Assembly (NCBI GenBank): GCA_020063565.1
Contig: JAICDB010000007.1
Location: forward strand, 62,001 to 126,000
DNA length: 64,000 bases
Direction of reading: 5' to 3'
From: Clostridiales bacterium
Lineage (GTDB): Bacteria; Bacillota; DSM-16504; Desulfitibacterales; JAICDB01
Positions 1 through 6,892 of the stretch are shown piece after piece (the stretch's first letter is position 1; every line of letters starts with the position of its first letter). The position numbers and the translations under genes were made by a program. The notes below the pieces were generated by a model. That model worked only from the letters and a program-made list of their open reading frames with translations. It was not told where the DNA came from and ran no database searches.

Positions 1-60
1 AAAATCGTTATCTTAGCTGAAAAATCTAATAATATACTTTTTTAACCGCTCCTACATCGG

Positions 61-1573
61 CCTTCAATCCCCATTATCCGGGTCAATCGGATGTAACTGA
101 AAGCAACCGTTTTGCCGTTAAGAAATATAATAACTTTCAATCCCCATTATCCGGGTCAATCGGATGTAACTTTTTTCTTATGATTCTCTTTCAATGATTC
201 TCTTTCTTTCTTTCAATCCCCATTATCCGGGTCAATCGGATGTAACACACGAACTAGGCCACAGCGTATGGTATCAACTTGTAAACTTTCAATCCCCATT
301 ATCCGGGTCAATCGGATGTAACGTCCACCCGGAGGGAACCGGGGATATTTTCAACCCGCTTTCAATCCCCATTATCCGGGTCAATCGGATGTAACGGAGG
401 CAAAATGGTTGGCTAAGCGCAAACGATATACTTTCAATCCCCATTATCCGGGTCAATCGGATGTAACGCTGTCGATATGATTCGAGAAGGGAAGGTTATT
501 GAGCACTTTCAATCCCCATTATCCGGGTCAATCGGATGTAACTCAAAGCTTTGTATATCAATGTTTTTAGCGTATCCGCTTTCAATCCCCATTATCCGGG
601 TCAATCGGATGTAACACCTTGAAGTTTATCATTATGTTGATGGTTCTTCTTTCAATCCCCATTATCCGGGTCAATCGGATGTAACCAAAATTATATCCAT
701 CAAAGTTGGCGCAATAGGTTCCCCTTTCAATCCCCATTATCCGGGTCAATCGGATGTAACCGCTTGCATGTGTGCTTTTGTGGGCGCTTGGAGTGACTTT
801 CAATCCCCATTATCCGGGTCAATCGGATGTAACCTCATGCCACCTTGTCATGACTAAAATGATGGTTCCTTTCTTTCAATCCCCATTATCCGGGTCAATC
901 GGATGTAACGAAGAAAAAGAGCCTGGCTAGCCAGGCTAATAAGCTTTCAATCCCCATTATCCGGGTCAATCGGATGTAACACCATCTATATCCCACCTGT
1001 CCCTGGCCCAGAGGTCCTCTTTCAATCCCCATTATCCGGGTCAATCGGATGTAACTATGACACCATACCAGGAACACCGAAACCGACCTTGCTGCCTTTC
1101 AATCCCCATTATCCGGGTCAATCGGATGTAACAATCATGCGAAAACCGGTTTATATTATTCACCCGTTCAACTTTCAATCCCCATTATCCGGGTCAATCG
1201 GATGTAACGAGTGGTACGAGTAAGCCGACTAAAGCCGACGTTGAAACTTTCAATCCCCATTATCCGGGTCAATCGGATGTAACCCTGGCTTAAGGTCTTG
1301 CCGTGGGTTATAAGGAGCCCTTTCAATCCCCATTATCCGGGTCAATCGGATGTAACATGATTACTACACCGTGGTGGCGAGGAATAAGCAGGCTTTCAAT
1401 CCCCATTATCCGGGTCAATCGGATGTAACTAGGTACACTTTTGTCATCCTCATCGCCTCCCTTCTTTCAATCCCCATTATCCGGGTCAATCGGATGTAAC
1501 CTGGTGGTATGGGCGGAGGTGGTGAATGTTGACCAGCTTTCAATCCCCATTATCCGGGTCAATCGGATGTAAC
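61..1573 (-). CRISPR. CRISPR array, 21 repeats of 37 bp and 20 spacers
   Basis: There are 21 copies of a 37-bp repeat that begins CTTTCAATCCCC and ends CGGATGTAAC on the + strand, with 20 unique spacers of 33-40 bp. All copies look identical except the first (61-97), which has C for T at its second base. Read on the minus strand the repeat starts GTTACATCC and ends GGATTGAAAG, so processing would leave an ATTGAAAG 5-prime tag, as in many type I-B and type III systems. The degenerate copy at the left end also fits a leftward array with its trailer at 61. Inside the repeat ATCCG and CGGAT can form a 5-bp stem with a 7-nt loop. No cas gene is visible in the window, so the subtype is not assignable; cas genes may lie left of base 1. 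Confidence 0.98.
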
Positions 1574-1711
1574 CGACCTCAGTATGTGCTCTCATGCCTC
1601 TGGAATATCAAACTTTAAAGCATTATTAAATTTTGAAAGAACTCTATTTTTTTCGCAAATTTACTTTTTGCATTAAAACCCGGTTTATTTGCGAAATTCA
1701 AAAAAATTATT
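1574..1711. other. Right flank of the CRISPR array (possible leader, or a last spacer with a broken repeat)
   Basis: If the array is read leftward, this is the leader side. The first 39 bases (1574-1612) have the length and base composition of a spacer. They are followed by CTTTAAAG, which shares its outer bases with the repeat end CTTTCAAT, and then by an abrupt switch to AT-rich sequence. Either this is the leader, or a terminal spacer-repeat unit was cut and fused to the neighbouring toxin-antitoxin remnant. A minus-strand 60-codon open frame here (1615-1797) has no recognisable start signal or family and is not called. Confidence 0.4.
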
Positions 1712-1852
1712 CTACCTACTTCTGTACCATTGATCAATAATCCTTCTACCATCTTTAGTTTTCCCCACATGTCGAATAATCTTGATAATGTTTCCATTTT
1801 TATTTATATCAATGAAACTGATTTTGTGTTGTATAACCTCTCTATCTACCAT
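1712..1852 (-). pseudogene. HepT-like HEPN toxin, truncated start only
   Basis: An ATG at 1852 overlaps the end of the MNT gene by 11 bp, the usual MNT-HEPN arrangement. The first residues read MVDREVIQHKISFI, which resembles the N-terminus of HepT/DUF86 HEPN toxins. After that the frame drifts into unrelated sequence and stops after 46 codons, whereas HepT proteins are about 130-145 aa. No RX4-6H catalytic motif is present. I read it as the 5-prime stub of a toxin gene whose remainder was lost next to the CRISPR flank. The family call rests on about 14 residues plus the gene order. Confidence 0.55.
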
Positions 1853-2282
1853 TTCGGTAGGCCTCCTTTAAAGCCTTACTTCTCTCTTGCTCAAATACTT
1901 TGAGATCATAAGCATAGTCCAGATAGTTTCGGTATGTTTTCTCTAAAAAGTTACTTGTTGCTACATAGTCCCCTTCATATATTAGATCACCATCTGTTAT
2001 AGCTCGATAGCAGAGCTGTATAGGAGTTTTGTTAAGGTTTACCAAATCTATTTTATTAGTCCCTAAAGCCAAACTTAAAGCAGCATCTAACTCCAATTCT
2101 TCCTTAAGCCCTACTTTTGTATCAGGCAAGAAAAGTATACCAAGATCAATATCACTGTATTCAGTTTGATATTCTGTTCCAAAGGAACCAAATAAAAAAA
2201 CCGCAGCTACATCTTTATGTTTTTTAAAAAATAAAATTATTTTAGTAGTTATTTCTTCAACTTTTTTACCTTTCCTTTTCAT
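1842..2282 (-). CDS. MNT-domain nucleotidyltransferase (antitoxin of MNT-HEPN type)
   Basis: The 146-aa protein has a minimal nucleotidyltransferase domain. GSFG is at residues 32-35 and SDIDL at 43-47, the glycine-serine and Asp-x-Asp signature that binds nucleotide and metal. MNT proteins of this size work with HEPN toxins; MntA antitoxins can AMPylate HepT. The start at 2282 follows a GGAAAGG ribosome site. The gene is transcribed toward the CRISPR array, and its partner survives only as a stub that overlaps its stop. It is therefore an orphan antitoxin here, either relic or still acting on a HepT elsewhere. Family assignment is firm; the role is inferred. Confidence 0.85.
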   Translation of the reverse strand: MKRKGKKVEEITTKIILFFKKHKDVAAVFLFGSFGTEYQTEYSDIDLGILFLPDTKVGLKEELELDAALSLALGTNKIDLVNLNKTPIQLCYRAITDGDLIYEGDYVATSNFLEKTYRNYLDYAYDLKVFEQERSKALKEAYRNGR

Positions 2283-2409
2283 ACCTTTCCATCCTTCAAT
2301 TGGTAATATTTTATTACTTTTTACATTAGCTTTCGATATATCTGATTATATATCCTAACATATGTTCGGATATTCCTCAAGGTATTTCCAGATCCTAATA
2401 AATTATGAC

Positions 2410-2568
2410 TTAAATTTCTTTCTTTTTTAATAATAATACTTGACAAAAACTATCACTTAATGCCTTTGAGACATCTTCAGAAATGAGATTTGATCTAACA
2501 GCTGCAAAACCGCTAAATATAAGTATAAATACAACAATTATCTCATTTATTACTTCACTGTAAAACAT
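2410..2568 (-). pseudogene. AEC-family transporter, N-terminal fragment
   Basis: A 52-codon frame starts at 2568 after a GGAGG site. It encodes one hydrophobic segment followed by the motif ISEDVSKALSD, which matches the first helix and loop of auxin efflux carrier (AEC, Mem_trans) permeases. Full members have about 300 aa and ten membrane segments; this frame ends after KKKEI. A second fragment with the same motif lies at 13665-14022. The good ribosome site means a 52-aa membrane peptide could still be made, but nothing suggests that it functions. Confidence 0.6.
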
Positions 2569-2590
2569 CTCATCAGTACCTCCAAAACTC

Positions 2591-2869
2591 TTACTCTATT
2601 CCATTATAATACTTTGACACGATTATGTCTTCAAAAAAAACCGAAGTCATTAAACCTCGGTCTTCCTCCAGGTCGGTAGGGTCATATTGGTTTAAGCGGA
2701 ACCAAAACGTCGTCACTTTGGACATATTATTCATATGAGTTAGAGCTGACCAAACAGAAGGTTTTTCATTTTTACCTGAAAAAATTACAAGTTTATGTCC
2801 CACATAAATATTATCTTTTTTAAAACCGTTTTCTGTTTTTATTGCAGATATTGTTGTATCAAATAATTT
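2591..2869 (-). pseudogene. LysM-domain protein fragment, 5-prime truncated
   Basis: The frame is open from 2869, just after an in-frame stop, to 2591. Its first residues (ending DNIYVGHKLVI) match the second half of a LysM peptidoglycan-binding domain. About 65 further residues of unrecognised sequence rich in aromatic and acidic residues follow. No start codon with a ribosome site precedes the LysM half, and the first half of the domain is missing. It is probably the C-terminal end of a secreted cell-wall protein whose front was deleted. GTG at 2803 could start a 70-aa product, without a convincing Shine-Dalgarno sequence. Confidence 0.5.
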
Positions 2870-2923
2870 TTAAATTGTATTTAGATTTCAAAAAATATGC
2901 CTGTCTTACTAAATCAAGATATA

Positions 2924-2952
2924 AAAAACCCTTCTGAAAATCAGAAGGGTAA
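2924..2952 (-). terminator. Rho-independent terminator after the cyclodeaminase gene
   Basis: Inverted repeat CCCTTCTGA / TCAGAAGGG, followed on the minus strand by a run of six T. It sits about 15 bp past the stop codon at 2965 and ends the leftward hutU-remnant/cyclodeaminase unit. Confidence 0.85.
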
Positions 2953-2964
2953 ATTTGAGTTCTA

Positions 2965-3591
2965 TTAATTTATCTTCTCTTTCACCTTTCCCAAAAGCTT
3001 TTTTTCCAGTTCGCCAATTGCCTGCATTACACCATCCAGGCTTTCCTTAAGCTCCTTTTTCTTAGCCTCATCTTTAATAGCTCCCAAGTTGATTTCCACG
3101 TTTAGGGCTGCTGCTTTAGCTCCCGCACCGGCCATCAGGACGGATACTCCGGCATCACTGGCTGCATTTGGGTTACCGTTGTCTATAACCTTTTCGCTTA
3201 ATTTCATTGCTTGCAGGCAGCATTTTGCAACTCCCAGGGGAAGTTCAGCTGCGCCTACAAAAGCCTTCTGGATAGCTTGTGATCTTATCCTTTTATCCTC
3301 GTCAGTTTCCTTTGGCATCTTAAATGCTGCCATTACTCTGTTGAAGGCATCCGTATCATCATCCACGAGTTGAAGAAGCTTTTTCCTCAATCCTTGAGCT
3401 TCTTCTAACACTTCCTTTAACTCGTCTTCATATTCCTGATATTTTTCCTTGCCAACAGTAAGATTACTGACCATCGACACCAGGGAAGCAGCTATGGAAC
3501 CTGCCAAAGCTGCCACACTGCCTCCGCCCGGTGCTGGAGACTCTGATGCAAGTTCTTCAGTAAAGCCCTGCACTGTTTTTTCAACTAGCAT
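2965..3591 (-). CDS. Cyclodeaminase/cyclohydrolase family protein (formimino-THF cyclodeaminase, FchA-like)
   Basis: The 208-aa, largely helical protein belongs to the FTCD_C family, whose members convert 5-formiminotetrahydrofolate to methenyl-THF and ammonia in histidine or purine degradation. The family N-terminal motif SPAPGGGSVAAL is at residues 18-29, and the length equals that of stand-alone bacterial enzymes. I chose the ATG at 3591 because GGGAG precedes it; a longer frame to 3645 would overlap the upstream gene without its own ribosome site. It directly follows a urocanase remnant, so the pair came from a histidine-degradation locus. The cyclodeaminase itself looks intact. Confidence 0.85.
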   Translation of the reverse strand: MLVEKTVQGFTEELASESPAPGGGSVAALAGSIAASLVSMVSNLTVGKEKYQEYEDELKEVLEEAQGLRKKLLQLVDDDTDAFNRVMAAFKMPKETDEDKRIRSQAIQKAFVGAAELPLGVAKCCLQAMKLSEKVIDNGNPNAASDAGVSVLMAGAGAKAAALNVEINLGAIKDEAKKKELKESLDGVMQAIGELEKKLLGKVKEKIN

Positions 3592-3613
3592 GTTATCACT
3601 CCCGGTTCCTTGA

Positions 3614-4201
3614 CTATTTGCCTTTTTTACTGAAGGCTTCCTCAACTACCCCTTTTACCAAATCTTCTTTGGGCAGATACGGTATTGTAATATGGTCCTG
3701 TCCCACATTCATCTTGTTGTATTCAATACATGTGCTGATTGAATTTTCATTTCTGGCCCAGGCGCGTCTTGCTACCCCGCCCATTACGTCCCAGGGCATA
3801 GCTGATTTAAGAATATTGTCTACCCTCTGACTGCCGTCAAGTACCATTCCGAAACCGCCGTTTATTGCCTTACCGATACCTACACCACCACCGTTATGGA
3901 GTGCAACAAGGCTCATGCCCCTGGCGGCATTTCCTGCAAAGCACTGGGTTGCCATATCAGCCATGACATTGCTGCCTTCGATACCTAGTTTTGCCCTGCC
4001 GGCGATGAGGAGTGTATTATATGTGCCGTGTACGATTCCCTGCGGGCCAATATACATCCAGCCGCCGGCAGTCATCTGACCGTAGTTTGCCACACCCATT
4101 TGGGTTACCCTCTGCCAGTCATGCGGGTTATCGAACATACCAACCATTAGACCATTGGTTATGATCACCCTTGGGGCACCGGGCTTGAACTTGAAAACTC
4201 C
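3614..4201 (-). pseudogene. hutU: Urocanate hydratase remnant with a large in-frame deletion
   Basis: The frame encodes two separated pieces of urocanase fused together. The first (VIITNGLMVG through YIGPQGIVHGTYNT) belongs near residue 100 of the normal enzyme. The second (CFAGNAARGMSLVALHNGGG to the end) is the conserved C-terminal part. About 250-300 residues between them, including most of the NAD-binding core, are gone, yet the reading frame is kept across the join. The first hundred or so residues are also absent: an in-frame TAG lies at 4202-4204. Normal HutU has 550-680 aa. A GTG at 4168 could start a 184-aa product that cannot be an active hydratase. Confidence 0.85.
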
Positions 4202-4237
4202 CTATACTAATTTTTCCCTGAATAGTCAAAACAAGGT

Positions 4238-4274
4238 AAAAGCACCTACGAGGGGGACAAGTAGGTGCTTTTTT
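4238..4274 (-). terminator. Terminator after the psp operon (bidirectional look)
   Basis: Inverted repeat AAAGCACCTAC / GTAGGTGCTTT with an 11-nt loop. T runs follow on both strands, so it can end the leftward psp operon and would also stop rightward transcription. Confidence 0.85.
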
Positions 4275-4307
4275 ATATTTAAATTTATTGATGTAAAATT
4301 ATAAATT

Positions 4308-4718
4308 TTAGTGAAGAAAATCCATTTTTAAATTTAATAAATCATTTTGACAATCATAGATGTCTTGCTCAATACTTCCTATCTCGTATTGTCTCCTCCA
4401 TCTTTCCAATTCAAGGACATCCTGTTGGAGAAGCTCTCTTTTAGCCTCTAACCTTTTAAGCTGACTTTTACAAAATTCGATTTCAAATTCATATTGTTTC
4501 TTAAGATTATCGCTAATTTTTTCATCTTCGATCTTAGCTTCCATCTGGACAATTCTTTGTTGGCTAGCGTTAATAGCGCTATACAACTTGCTTTGCAGAT
4601 CCAGCAGCTTGACTTTTTGCACCTCCAGCTGCTCTTCAATACTTTTTGGTTTTTTTTCCTCTTCCGGATCTTCACCTGCCAGAAGAATACTTAATAAACG
4701 CCAAAAATTTTTAAACAA
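4308..4718 (-). CDS. Small coiled-coil protein, psp operon
   Basis: This 136-aa protein has a short hydrophobic N-terminus (WRLLSILLAG), an acidic linker, and then a long heptad-like region from about residue 25 to the end. I do not recognise a named family. The start at 4718 is 13 bp past the pspA stop, so the two are co-transcribed. Its likely role is as an accessory or structural partner of the PspA coat at the membrane, inferred only from operon position and coiled-coil character. Confidence 0.7.
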   Translation of the reverse strand: MFKNFWRLLSILLAGEDPEEEKKPKSIEEQLEVQKVKLLDLQSKLYSAINASQQRIVQMEAKIEDEKISDNLKKQYEFEIEFCKSQLKRLEAKRELLQQDVLELERWRRQYEIGSIEQDIYDCQNDLLNLKMDFLH

Positions 4719-4731
4719 GGGCCATCACCCC

Positions 4732-5406
4732 TTATTTGTCCAGTTCCTCTTTAAGACAGGCCAGTTGATCTTCTACTTTTTTATGAATCCGTCCATTTGT
4801 TAAATGACGATCGCTACCTTCATTAAGAATGTTGTTGTTTGCCAACTCTTTTATGGCGCCTGATCTTGCCTTTAGCTTTATAACCTTTTCCTCAGCTTTT
4901 TCCAATTTTCGCCAATGGCCTTTTTCATCCAGCCCTGAAATCATTTCTTCTACTGCTACCTGCGCCTCAGAAGATGTATATAAAGCCTTTAATTTTTCCT
5001 TTTTCACAAGCACTTCTGATTTTTGTAAGTACAATTCCTCCAAATGACCCTGTATTGCTTGGAGTTCGTCTTGTATTTCCGGAATGGTAGCTCTTACCGC
5101 ATCCCTTTGTTCTTCTTTGAGCACCTTTTGGTAAAGCAAAAATTTTGCACTTTCTTCATCACTATCCTCAAGAGCTTTCTTGGCTCTAATTTCCAGGTCC
5201 TCTATTTCACTATCCAGAATAGAAGCTTTATGTTCTAGTTCTTTTTTGGAAGTTGCAGTTTGAAGCGCTTTCTTTTTGACCTCTGTAATTAAATCCTGAA
5301 TTTCTTCATAACTCTGATCCAGCATCTCCCTAGGATCTTCCCATCTATCGATGACCCTGGTTACTTTGCTCTGCACTATAGTCCTGATCCGCCTGGTAAT
5401 TTTCAC
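4732..5406 (-). CDS. pspA: PspA/IM30 family membrane-stress protein
   Basis: This 224-aa protein is almost entirely helical and coiled-coil and carries the family N-terminal pattern DPREMLDQSYEEIQDL near residues 25-40. PspA/Vipp1 proteins (ESCRT-III fold) assemble on the inner membrane face and protect it during envelope stress. The GTG at 5406 is the better start: AGGAGG lies 6 nt upstream, whereas the frame extension to 5427 would place that ribosome site inside the gene. The upstream neighbour is a 56-aa His/Cys-rich membrane protein and the downstream one is a coiled-coil protein. No pspF or phage-shock kinase is nearby. Confidence 0.88.
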   Translation of the reverse strand: MKITRRIRTIVQSKVTRVIDRWEDPREMLDQSYEEIQDLITEVKKKALQTATSKKELEHKASILDSEIEDLEIRAKKALEDSDEESAKFLLYQKVLKEEQRDAVRATIPEIQDELQAIQGHLEELYLQKSEVLVKKEKLKALYTSSEAQVAVEEMISGLDEKGHWRKLEKAEEKVIKLKARSGAIKELANNNILNEGSDRHLTNGRIHKKVEDQLACLKEELDK

Positions 5407-5445
5407 TTTATCCCTCCTTTTTTCCAAGCTAATATCTCTTAACTA

Positions 5446-5616
5446 CTATGAAAAAAAGTAGATTACTCCTGCTATTGCCAAAATAAAGATCGCCCACATT
5501 AAGAAGTTTCGTTTACTATCACTATGCCCTTCATGATGATCATTTGAATGGTTATTACCTACCTTATGCTGTTTAGGTTTATGATTCTTGTGTCCACCTC
5601 CGCAGCAACCGCCCAT
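5446..5616 (-). CDS. His/Cys-rich single-pass membrane protein, 56 aa
   Basis: A short gene beginning at the ATG at 5616, preceded by GGGGGTGAT. The product starts MGGCCGGGHKNHK, continues with a hydrophilic stretch holding eight histidines by residue 31, and ends in one membrane helix from about residue 38 to 55. Paired cysteines plus many histidines before a single helix suggest a metal-binding membrane peptide, but I know of no named family. It lies 39 bp upstream of the pspA start on the same strand and probably heads that operon. Confidence 0.7.
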   Translation of the reverse strand: MGGCCGGGHKNHKPKQHKVGNNHSNDHHEGHSDSKRNFLMWAIFILAIAGVIYFFS

Positions 5617-5713
5617 AAGACTATCACCCCCTGTTTTAATCAGTATATCTTTTAAAAGTGAAAAAACTGTGAAGGAATTTTAAAGATAATAGTAAACTTC
5701 ATCTAATATTTAA

Positions 5714-5744
5714 AGGTACCTACCGCTGGAATCGGCAGATACCT
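5714..5744 (-). terminator. Terminator after tusA
   Basis: Imperfect stem GGTATCTGCCG / CGGTAGGTACC on the minus strand, followed by TTTAAATATT, just past the tusA-like stop. Confidence 0.55.
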
Positions 5745-5757
5745 CTTGAATAATAAA

Positions 5758-6000
5758 TTATCCCGCTTTTTTGATAAAGGCAGTATACGTCCCATCTTCA
5801 TTCTCAATTACTTTGATTACCTGCGCTCCTTCCTCTTTGAAGCTGCGCGGAACATTTTGTAATGGTTCTCCTGCTTTCATTCTTATCTCCAAAATCTGTC
5901 CTTCGGAAAGTCTTGCCATGGCCACCTTGGCTTTGGCAAATGTGGTAGGACATACAACATCCGTAATATCTACAAAAGCATCAGCCTTGATGTCATTCAC
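5758..6000 (-). CDS. TusA-family sulfurtransferase
   Basis: This 80-aa protein has the TusA/SirA fold signature: DITDVVCPTTFAKAKV places the sulfur-carrying Cys at residue 17, followed by Pro 18, and a later half with the usual conserved glycine and proline. TusA proteins pass persulfide sulfur between enzymes, in tRNA thiolation or in dissimilatory sulfur metabolism. The GTG start at 6000 overlaps the end of the siroheme reductase gene by 8 bp, so translation is coupled. Being fused in an operon with a sulfite-reductase-like protein and a ThiF/MoeB enzyme points to handling of reduced sulfur rather than tRNA modification. Confidence 0.88.
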   Translation of the reverse strand: MNDIKADAFVDITDVVCPTTFAKAKVAMARLSEGQILEIRMKAGEPLQNVPRSFKEEGAQVIKVIENEDGTYTAFIKKAG

Positions 6001-6862
6001 TCTCCAGCACCTCTTTCAAATATTTTTGCAGCTGTGAATTTCCTACCCTTTGCAAAATATCTGCGAATCGTTCTTCGTTATTTCCATAATCGGCTATAAA
6101 CTTTAGAGTATGTTCAATAACACTTAACACTTTTTCCTCTTTATAAATTACCGGCACCACTTGCTTCCCTCGCGTTATTACATTCCCATTCCGGCCACCA
6201 AAGAGCAGCAAATAACCTTCCCTACCCTTCCAGGCATCGGAAGAACATGAAGTTACGCACCTGCCACATTTTATGCATTTTTGAGGATTAAAAATCACAT
6301 CTCTATTTTCATAATTAATTTTAATTGCATCTACAGGGCAAATCGCTTCACATAAGCCACAGAAAATACAGTTAGCTTGTAACCATTCAGGTTCCATACA
6401 GCCTTTTATTCCCAAATCATTTTCTTCTGCTTTAAGGCAGTTGTTAAGGCAGCCGCTGATGGAAATTTTAAATTTACACTTTAAATCCCTTCCGAAAAAT
6501 TTCTCGTCAATTTTTTTAGAAAATTCTTTTGTCTCAATTAAACCGTTGGGGCAAATTTTACAACCTTGGCAGGCTGTTACAGTTCGTACCCTAGGACCGC
6601 ATGCCCCGGGCTCCAGTCCCACCTGTGCAAGTTTATTTTTTATAGTTTCAAAATCCTGCAATTTTATAAAAGGTATTTCTACACCCTGCCGAGCAGTTAA
6701 ATGAATTTCTCCATTACCAAAATCCTTTGAAACCTGTGCAATCATCTGAAGTTGGTTAAAAGTCAACTGACCTCCAACAATATGAAGCCTTAAGGAAAAA
6801 AACTCCTTCTGAACCTGTTTTAATAACCCTCCTTTTTTGAGTTGCTGCAAGTCCACGCCCAC
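5993..6862 (-). CDS. Siroheme/[4Fe-4S] sulfite (or nitrite) reductase-like protein with inserted ferredoxin domain
   Basis: The 289-aa protein has an N-terminal ferredoxin-like half domain (residues 1-60, ending LTARQGVE). Siroheme-cluster ligands follow: C98/C104 and the CX3C pair C138/C142. Then comes a two-cluster ferredoxin insert with CX2CX2CX3C sets at 165-175 and 196-206. This matches small single-subunit anaerobic sulfite reductases (AsrC-like, or the C-terminal part of Fsr). The six-electron reduction of sulfite to sulfide is the likely reaction, but nitrite cannot be excluded. The GTG start follows GGAGG. It is followed by tusA (8-bp overlap) and preceded by moeB 30 bp away. Confidence 0.82.
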   Translation of the reverse strand: MGVDLQQLKKGGLLKQVQKEFFSLRLHIVGGQLTFNQLQMIAQVSKDFGNGEIHLTARQGVEIPFIKLQDFETIKNKLAQVGLEPGACGPRVRTVTACQGCKICPNGLIETKEFSKKIDEKFFGRDLKCKFKISISGCLNNCLKAEENDLGIKGCMEPEWLQANCIFCGLCEAICPVDAIKINYENRDVIFNPQKCIKCGRCVTSCSSDAWKGREGYLLLFGGRNGNVITRGKQVVPVIYKEEKVLSVIEHTLKFIADYGNNEERFADILQRVGNSQLQKYLKEVLESE

Positions 6863-6892
6863 TTTGATTCCTCCCCGTTTCCAGGTAGTGAT

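Noticed and set aside
1-60. CRISPR leader at the left end
   Set aside because: The minus-strand handle and the degenerate first repeat point to this being the trailer; the 60 bp are too few to decide with certainty.
194-1077. Several 60-73 aa open frames inside the CRISPR array on both strands
   Set aside because: They are made of translated repeats (YIRLTRIMGIE and similar), with no start signals; they are artefacts of the array.
1615-1797. 60-aa minus-strand frame between the array and the MNT gene
   Set aside because: Lacks a ribosome site and family match and overlaps the HepT stub in another frame; more likely flank sequence.
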